Shown here: piece after piece, positions 6,689-10,309 of the stretch
How the letters are laid out: every line of letters starts with the position of its first letter
How positions within the stretch are numbered: position 1 is the stretch's first letter
Origin: an uncultured Flavobacteriales bacterium
GTDB taxonomy: Bacteria; Bacteroidota; Bacteroidia; Flavobacteriales_D; Parvicellaceae
Assembly (NCBI GenBank): GCA_938084875.1
Contig: CALKFX010000131.1
Coordinates: forward strand, 1-10,309
Length of the DNA stretch: 10,309 nt
Direction: 5' to 3'
The notes under the pieces: generated by a model
What the model saw: only the letters and a program-made list of their open reading frames with translations
What the model was told of the DNA's origin: nothing
Database searches by the model: none
Translations under genes and position numbers: made by a program

Positions 6689-8055
6689 TTTCTATTTTTT
6701 AATGTGTTAAGGTAGTTTTCAAACTTTTTCATCACCAATAAATGTGCTTTAGCTTGTGTAAACTTGTATACCAACCACGGAAGCCTTGGAACAAATTCAT
6801 GAATGGCTGTAATAATATAATTTCCATCTAAAATAGATCTAAATTCTAACCATCCTCTATTGGTTCTTTTTGTTAGATAGCCACCTGTGATATAAAAAAG
6901 TTGTCTGTTTTTATCGCTTCTATTTTTAATATATTTTAATTGCAGGAGGCAAATTCCAAAAAGTTTAAATTCCAATAATTCCTTACTTTCTTCAGCAGTA
7001 ATAGCTCTATTAAATATTTTACTAAGCCAAACGGGGTAGGACTGGGCAACCCAAAGAGCAGTTTTTTTACTAGGATTAGAAATTCTTTGTACACTCCTCA
7101 CTGTATTTTTATCCTTAGTTTGAGCTAATCCAATTGGGGAACTTGGAATTTTAATATTTTTATCTAGAGCTCTTTGAATAGTTTCTTTAATGGGATAGTC
7201 TGGCAAATCCTTTAATACAAGTTTTGAACTTAAGGTCATATCGTGGCGAAGACTTTCAATTAAAGGAGAAACAAAATTACTATTAGAACCACTGAAAAGT
7301 CCGACCCATAATTTTGACATTCCAAGAGAAAAAAATGGTATCGAAAAAATCCATCTTCTCTTTTTCATTTCTCTAGCCGTTATTTTTAATATGTCCATGT
7401 AGGTCACAACTTCAGACCCTCCAATTTCAATTGGGTTATTGAAATAATTTTTATTCCCAATTATTTGATGAATACTTTTAAGGGCTACTCTTAAGTCAAT
7501 GGGTTGATTTTTTGATTTTGTCCATTCCGGGCAAGCCATAATAGGCAGGTTTTTAACAAGTTTTGTAACAATTCTAAATGAAGATCCACCCGGACCAATT
7601 ATAATCCCAGCCCTAACAGCGGTGACTGGAGTTGTTCTAGACCCGAGGACCTGCTCTACTTCAAACCTTGATAGTAAATGTTTGGAAATATTTAAATTGT
7701 CTTTTGGTAGTATTCCCCCAACATATACAATATGCTTTAAGTTGCAATTTTGTGCAGCTCTTGAAAAATTATCCGCTAAAAGTAAATCTGTATCCTCGAA
7801 ATTACTTTGATTTAATCTTGTAGATGGCTGCATAGAATGCACCAAGTAAAGTGCATAATCTACACCTTCAAGCGCCTTATTACTACTAGATATAGAGAAT
7901 AAGTCTACCATTCTCCACTCTACATCTGAACTTGAAGGAATTACTTTTTTTCTTGAAAGTGCTATTATATCATATTTGTCTTTGTAGGTTTCTATAAACC
8001 ACCTTCCAATAAATCCAGTTGCTCCTGCAATAGCTAGTTTTTTTTTCTTTGACAA
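6685..8055 (-). CDS. NAD(P)-binding SDR-family protein with C-terminal DUF2867 (YbjT-like)
   Basis: A 456-residue two-domain protein. Residues 1 to about 300 are an atypical short-chain dehydrogenase/reductase domain with the dinucleotide-binding loop GATGFIG (11-17), YLVHSM (70-75), YVGGI (111-115) and RAGIIIGPGGSSF (148-160). Residues from about 315 to 452 match DUF2867, including LEFKLFGICLLQLKY (361-375), GGYLTKRTNRGWLEFRS (391-407) and the HEFVPRLPW segment. The length and order are those of YbjT-like proteins; the reaction is not established. The start is TTG, since an in-frame TAA lies nine bases upstream of it and later starts would cut the GATGFIG loop. A run of nine A residues lies just after the start (8038-8046 on the plus strand as T). 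It is the first gene of the operon and diverges from the EI24-like gene. Confidence 0.9.
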   Translation of the reverse strand: MSKKKKLAIAGATGFIGRWFIETYKDKYDIIALSRKKVIPSSSDVEWRMVDLFSISSSNKALEGVDYALYLVHSMQPSTRLNQSNFEDTDLLLADNFSRAAQNCNLKHIVYVGGILPKDNLNISKHLLSRFEVEQVLGSRTTPVTAVRAGIIIGPGGSSFRIVTKLVKNLPIMACPEWTKSKNQPIDLRVALKSIHQIIGNKNYFNNPIEIGGSEVVTYMDILKITAREMKKRRWIFSIPFFSLGMSKLWVGLFSGSNSNFVSPLIESLRHDMTLSSKLVLKDLPDYPIKETIQRALDKNIKIPSSPIGLAQTKDKNTVRSVQRISNPSKKTALWVAQSYPVWLSKIFNRAITAEESKELLEFKLFGICLLQLKYIKNRSDKNRQLFYITGGYLTKRTNRGWLEFRSILDGNYIITAIHEFVPRLPWLVYKFTQAKAHLLVMKKFENYLNTLKNRK

Positions 8056-8197
8056 TTTTCTTACTTAATTTTATTACCAACAATATCTGACTTTAATTTG
8101 GCAAATCATTTCCTAATCAAAGATTATTTTAGAAAATTAGCTTTATTGTTTAGTACCTTTCTTAAATGCCTTTAACTATTTATATTTATTTTGGTAT

Positions 8198-8980
8198 ATG
8201 AAAAATCAAATTGAACTTTTTTGGAAAGGAGTAAAATCTTATAGACAAGCTTTTACTTTTCTACTTAAAAATAAGTTATTGTATTTTTTTCTTTTTCCAA
8301 TCGCATTTAATTTTATGATTTATTTTTCAGGACTTTCAGTATTGAATGAATTTAGGATGTTAATCAGTCAATATTTAGAAAGCTATTTAGAAGGTTTTGG
8401 AGCCTCTGAAGATTGGTGGATTTTATTTTTAAATAAATTCTTTTCTATTTCTATTTGGTTGATTTCAAAGGTTTTTTTCTTCTATATTTTTAGTCTATTT
8501 GGAGGTTATTTGACAATTATTTTTTTATCACCTGTATTTACCTATCTTTCTGAAAAAACAGCCTCAATTCAAAAGGGAATAACTTATAATTTTAATTTCA
8601 CACAATTTATTAAAGACATTTTTCGAGCGATTATAATTTCAGCAAGAAACATTCTTGTCCAACTATTTATGATATTTGCACTCTTTTTAATTGGATTTAT
8701 TCCAGTAATAGGCTGGGGAATTTCAATTTTTGGAAATTTATTAATAGTTTCTTATTTCTATGGGTTCTCTTTTTTGGACTACACCAATGAAAGACACCAA
8801 CTGTCGATAAAAGAGTCTGTTAAAATAGTAAGAAGAAAAAAAGGTCTTGCAATTGGATTAGGGCTGGTTTTTTATCTATGTTTTTTTATTCCATTATTAG
8901 GTGGATTAATTTCCAGTTTTTTAGCAATAATTTCAGTTGTAGCAGCTACAATTTCATTAGAAGAAACTTTTGATATTTAA
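8198..8980 (+). CDS. EI24/CysZ-like integral membrane protein
   Basis: A 260-residue polytopic membrane protein. Hydrophobic segments lie at about 27-46, 82-110, 150-190 (probably more than one crossing, with IPVIGWG at 168-174) and 218-250. Family-like sequences are LSPVFTYLSEK (110-120), YGFSFLDYTNERHQLSIKESV (188-208), then RRKKGLAIGLGLVFY and a C-terminal IPLLGG...VVAATISLEE. This fits the EI24 domain family that includes the bacterial sulfate transporter CysZ. No sulfur-assimilation genes are nearby, so sulfate transport is not claimed. The ATG start is clear. The gene diverges from the six-gene operon with a 142-base gap. It ends exactly where the convergent TlpA-like gene ends. Confidence 0.85.
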   Translation: MKNQIELFWKGVKSYRQAFTFLLKNKLLYFFLFPIAFNFMIYFSGLSVLNEFRMLISQYLESYLEGFGASEDWWILFLNKFFSISIWLISKVFFFYIFSLFGGYLTIIFLSPVFTYLSEKTASIQKGITYNFNFTQFIKDIFRAIIISARNILVQLFMIFALFLIGFIPVIGWGISIFGNLLIVSYFYGFSFLDYTNERHQLSIKESVKIVRRKKGLAIGLGLVFYLCFFIPLLGGLISSFLAIISVVAATISLEETFDI

Positions 8981-9502
8981 TTATAACAGGGTTTTAATTA
9001 TTTGAATCATAGAGTTAAATTCCTTTTCTTCATAAAGCCTTGTCAAGAAAACTATTTTTCCATTTTTATCTACAACAATATTTCTAGTAACACCAGCTCC
9101 TTCAATTGTGAAATCTGAAAATATTTCCCCATCTGGGTCGTAGGAAATAGGATACGTAACCTCCATCTTCTCAATAAATCGATCTACTTTTTCCTTTGCT
9201 TCTTTGGTGTCGACACCAATTAATAGAAAATCTTCATTCTTAAATTCTTGCCAAACTTTTTCTTCTAATTCTGGCATTTCTCTTCTACAAACACTACACC
9301 AAGACCCCGTAAACTGAATAACAACTACCTTGTTTTTCAAATTTTTATTAGTCCAAACCTCTCCACTTCTCATATTCATTTCCAAAGCAGGAAGAGGATC
9401 ACCAACACTTACTTTATAGCCTCTGTTTGTTTCGTTTTGACAATTCACAAAACCATAAATTATTGTGAAAAGTAAAAAAGTAATGATTTTTATTAGTTTC
9501 AT
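8981..9502 (-). CDS. Exported TlpA-like thioredoxin-fold protein with WCSVC active site
   Basis: A 173-residue redoxin of the AhpC/TSA-TlpA group. Residues 1-22 are a signal peptide (MKLIK, hydrophobic core, FVNCQ). The stretch before C21 is a weak lipobox, so a soluble periplasmic form is more likely than a lipoprotein. The thioredoxin fold begins VGDPLPALEM and contains GSWCSVCRREMPELEE with C69 and C72, then LLIGVDTKE. Family members reduce or exchange thiols and disulfides outside the cytoplasm. The loop that usually carries the cis-proline reads GVTRNIVVDKNGK: Thr139 stands where most thioredoxins have Pro. The gene is 28 bases downstream of the DUF2805 gene and may share its transcript. 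It converges with the EI24-like gene, the two stop codons abutting as TAATTA with no terminator between them. Confidence 0.9.
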   Translation of the reverse strand: MKLIKIITFLLFTIIYGFVNCQNETNRGYKVSVGDPLPALEMNMRSGEVWTNKNLKNKVVVIQFTGSWCSVCRREMPELEEKVWQEFKNEDFLLIGVDTKEAKEKVDRFIEKMEVTYPISYDPDGEIFSDFTIEGAGVTRNIVVDKNGKIVFLTRLYEEKEFNSMIQIIKTLL

Positions 9503-9530
9503 ATTTTTTTGTCCGGTTTATTAGTTTTTC

Positions 9531-9809
9531 TTAATACCTTTTGCTAATTCTGTTGCCAGAAATCTGTTTTTGTCTGGTTGATTTAAATCTAAATCCGTTT
9601 TTATCTCTTAAGTTAAGGTGTTTGGTCTTTCTTCCCTGCACTCTTTCTCGCCATTTCTTCCAGTTTTTAAGAGTCATCTCCTGCTTCATTAGCATGATTA
9701 CTTCTTTTTCTGAAATATTAAATTGGAAAAAAATAGCTTCGAAAGGAGTTCTATCTTCCCAAGCCATTTCTATTATTCTGTCTTTATCTATATCGCTTAA
9801 ATTCTTCAT
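9531..9809 (-). CDS. DUF2805 (TIGR03643-type) small protein
   Basis: A 92-residue protein matching the DUF2805/TIGR03643 family, which has no known function. The recognisable core is RIIEMAWEDRTPFEAI (11-26), then FQFNISEKEVIMLMKQEM (28-45), then KKWRERVQGRKTKHL (51-65), with a basic C-terminus rich in Arg, Lys and Gln. The middle segment resembles a helix-turn-helix and the protein is very basic, so nucleic-acid binding is a reasonable guess only. It has no signal peptide, unlike the exported products on both sides. The start at 9809 is six bases after the stop of the haem lipoprotein gene. Confidence 0.85.
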   Translation of the reverse strand: MKNLSDIDKDRIIEMAWEDRTPFEAIFFQFNISEKEVIMLMKQEMTLKNWKKWRERVQGRKTKHLNLRDKNGFRFKSTRQKQISGNRISKRY

Positions 9810-9815
9810 TTAAAA

Positions 9816-10190
9816 CTAATTATTTTCCATTCCATTCAATATCCAGCATTCAATTTTATCAATTAGCGTATCGTTAAGCACATCTATCAAACTGGAGTTT
9901 ATGGCAGGTGTGAAATCTTCATCGTATGGCATTGTGCCTGCATTTATTTCAGACATAGAGTGGTCAATATTATCTACTATACTTTCAAAATCTTCTAAAA
10001 CAATGCCAGCGTAATTTAGATTGCTGTTGTGGCAGCTAATACAATTATTTAAAAAAATGGGCTTGATTTCAGTTTCAAATAACGAGTTAGCTTCACAAGG
10101 CAAAGGTTCGTTAGTTTTGTCTTTACTACAAGAGAATAAACTTCCTACAAAAAGTAAAAACAAAAAACCATATGTCACATTTAATCTCAT
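9816..10190 (-). CDS. c-type haem-binding lipoprotein (cytochrome c-like)
   Basis: A 124-residue lipoprotein. The signal peptide ends LFSC, with C21 as the likely lipidated cysteine. The mature part has one haem motif, CISCH (50-54), within FETEIKPIFLNNC, then INAGTMPYDEDF, whose Met is the likely distal ligand, and a C-terminal IECWILNGMEN. The pattern of IKPIF..NC..CH, G-MP and W-I-x-x-G is typical of small cytochrome-c-like domains in exported Bacteroidota proteins. It probably carries out electron transfer or haem-dependent sensing at the outer face of a membrane. Its redox partner is not identified. It is the first gene of a likely unit with the DUF2805 and TlpA-like genes, and is divergent from the partial gene at 10235. 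Confidence 0.85.
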   Translation of the reverse strand: MRLNVTYGFLFLLFVGSLFSCSKDKTNEPLPCEANSLFETEIKPIFLNNCISCHNSNLNYAGIVLEDFESIVDNIDHSMSEINAGTMPYDEDFTPAINSSLIDVLNDTLIDKIECWILNGMENN

Positions 10191-10203
10191 GTATTAAGTT
10201 TTA

Positions 10204-10224
10204 AAAGTTAAAAAAATTAACTTT
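10204..10224. promoter_or_regulatory. Perfect 8-bp dyad in a 44-base divergent intergenic gap
   Basis: AAAGTTAA and TTAACTTT are exact reverse complements separated by five A residues. The dyad occupies almost half of the gap between the divergent starts at 10190 and 10235. Each arm reads TAACTTT on one strand, one or two changes from the TAnnTTTG -7 element, so it could carry two back-to-back promoters or an operator. It lacks a GC-rich stem, so it is unlikely to be a terminator. Confidence 0.4.
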
Positions 10225-10234
10225 ATAAGCAAAT

Positions 10235-10309
10235 ATGAAAGTATTATTTAGAATAATCCTACTATGTCCATTCATATCTTTTGGATCTCTATTTGCTCAG
10301 GAGGATTGG
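10235..10309 (+). CDS. N-terminus of an exported protein (partial)
   Basis: An ATG at 10235 opens 25 codons to the window edge. The product begins MKVLFRIILLCPFISFGSLF and continues AQEDW, a standard signal peptide with likely cleavage after FA. Nothing of the mature protein can be read, so no function is proposed. The gene is divergent from the haem lipoprotein gene, with only 44 bases between the two starts. Confidence 0.65.
   Translation, partial: MKVLFRIILLCPFISFGSLFAQEDW

Larger units (their letters stand above)
4211..8055 (-). other. Six-gene operon with overlapping coding regions at every junction
   Basis: Transcription order is SDR/DUF2867, pterin dehydratase, MsrB, 57-residue protein, CapA-like, DoxX-like. 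Junctions: ATGA at 6685-6688; an 11-base overlap at 6398-6408; ATGA at 5944-5947; an 8-base overlap at 5774-5781; ATGA at 4579-4582. Such overlaps indicate one transcript and probably translational coupling. They also fix the starts of the downstream genes in a genome without clear Shine-Dalgarno sites. No promoter matching TAnnTTTG exactly was found upstream of 8055. Confidence 0.8.
8981..10190 (-). other. Probable three-gene transcription unit: haem lipoprotein, DUF2805, TlpA-like
   Basis: Three minus-strand genes lie in series with gaps of 6 bases (9810-9815) and 28 bases (9503-9530). The first junction is tight enough to suggest a shared transcript; the second is less certain. Two of the products are exported and belong to redox-related families. 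Confidence 0.55.

Noticed and set aside
7622..7810. 62-codon plus-strand open frame
   Set aside because: It is antisense to the middle of the SDR domain and has no supporting context.
8114..8126. Small dyad TAATC-AAA-GATTA upstream of the SDR operon, with a near-match to the -7 element on the minus strand
   Set aside because: The spacing in the -7 match is off by one (TAATCTTTG) and the arms are only five bases in AT-rich DNA.
9541..9813. 90-codon plus-strand open frame, membrane-like
   Set aside because: It is antisense to the DUF2805 gene; its hydrophobicity mirrors Lys/Arg/Glu codons on the other strand.

Overview
The window looks like a chromosomal segment from a low-GC member of the Bacteroidota, most likely a marine Flavobacteriaceae. 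The evidence is AT-rich DNA, signal peptides ending in NAQ, CQ or SAQ, Ig-like and glycine-rich modules typical of flavobacterial surface proteins, a flavobacterial DUF2805 protein, sequences matching the Bacteroidota -7 promoter element TAnnTTTG, and no clear Shine-Dalgarno sequences. No rRNA, tRNA, CRISPR array, insertion sequence or phage gene is visible. No gene-free stretch exceeds 300 bases; the longest is the 197-base gap at 2947-3143.

Region 1 (1-2946, minus) is the first 982 codons of a very large secreted modular protein whose 3' end lies outside the window. Region 2 (3144-4214, plus) is a divergently transcribed membrane-bound AraC-type regulator: seven predicted membrane segments plus a C-terminal helix-turn-helix domain. 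Region 3 (4211-8055, minus) is a compact six-gene operon in which every junction overlaps: an NAD(P)-binding SDR with DUF2867, pterin-4a-carbinolamine dehydratase, a lipoprotein MsrB, an unknown 57-residue protein, a secreted CapA-like protein and a DoxX-like membrane protein. Region 4 (8198-8980, plus) is an EI24/CysZ-like membrane protein. Region 5 (8981-10190, minus) is a three-gene set: a haem-binding lipoprotein, a DUF2805 protein and a TlpA-like thioredoxin-fold protein. Region 6 (10235-end, plus) is the signal peptide of another exported protein, cut by the window edge.

The genes do not form one obvious pathway, but most products act in or outside the cell envelope. Region 3 joins envelope redox repair (MsrB), a capsule-type metallophosphoesterase-like protein and a DoxX membrane protein to two cytosolic enzymes. 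Region 5 joins a c-type haem lipoprotein to an exported thioredoxin-like protein. The most distinctive signal is the architecture of the region 1 protein: two Ig-like domains each seem to be split by a large guest module, a glycine-rich repeat module in the first and an arabinofuranosidase-catalytic-like/concanavalin-like module in the second. I saw no defence system, mobile element or biosynthetic cluster.
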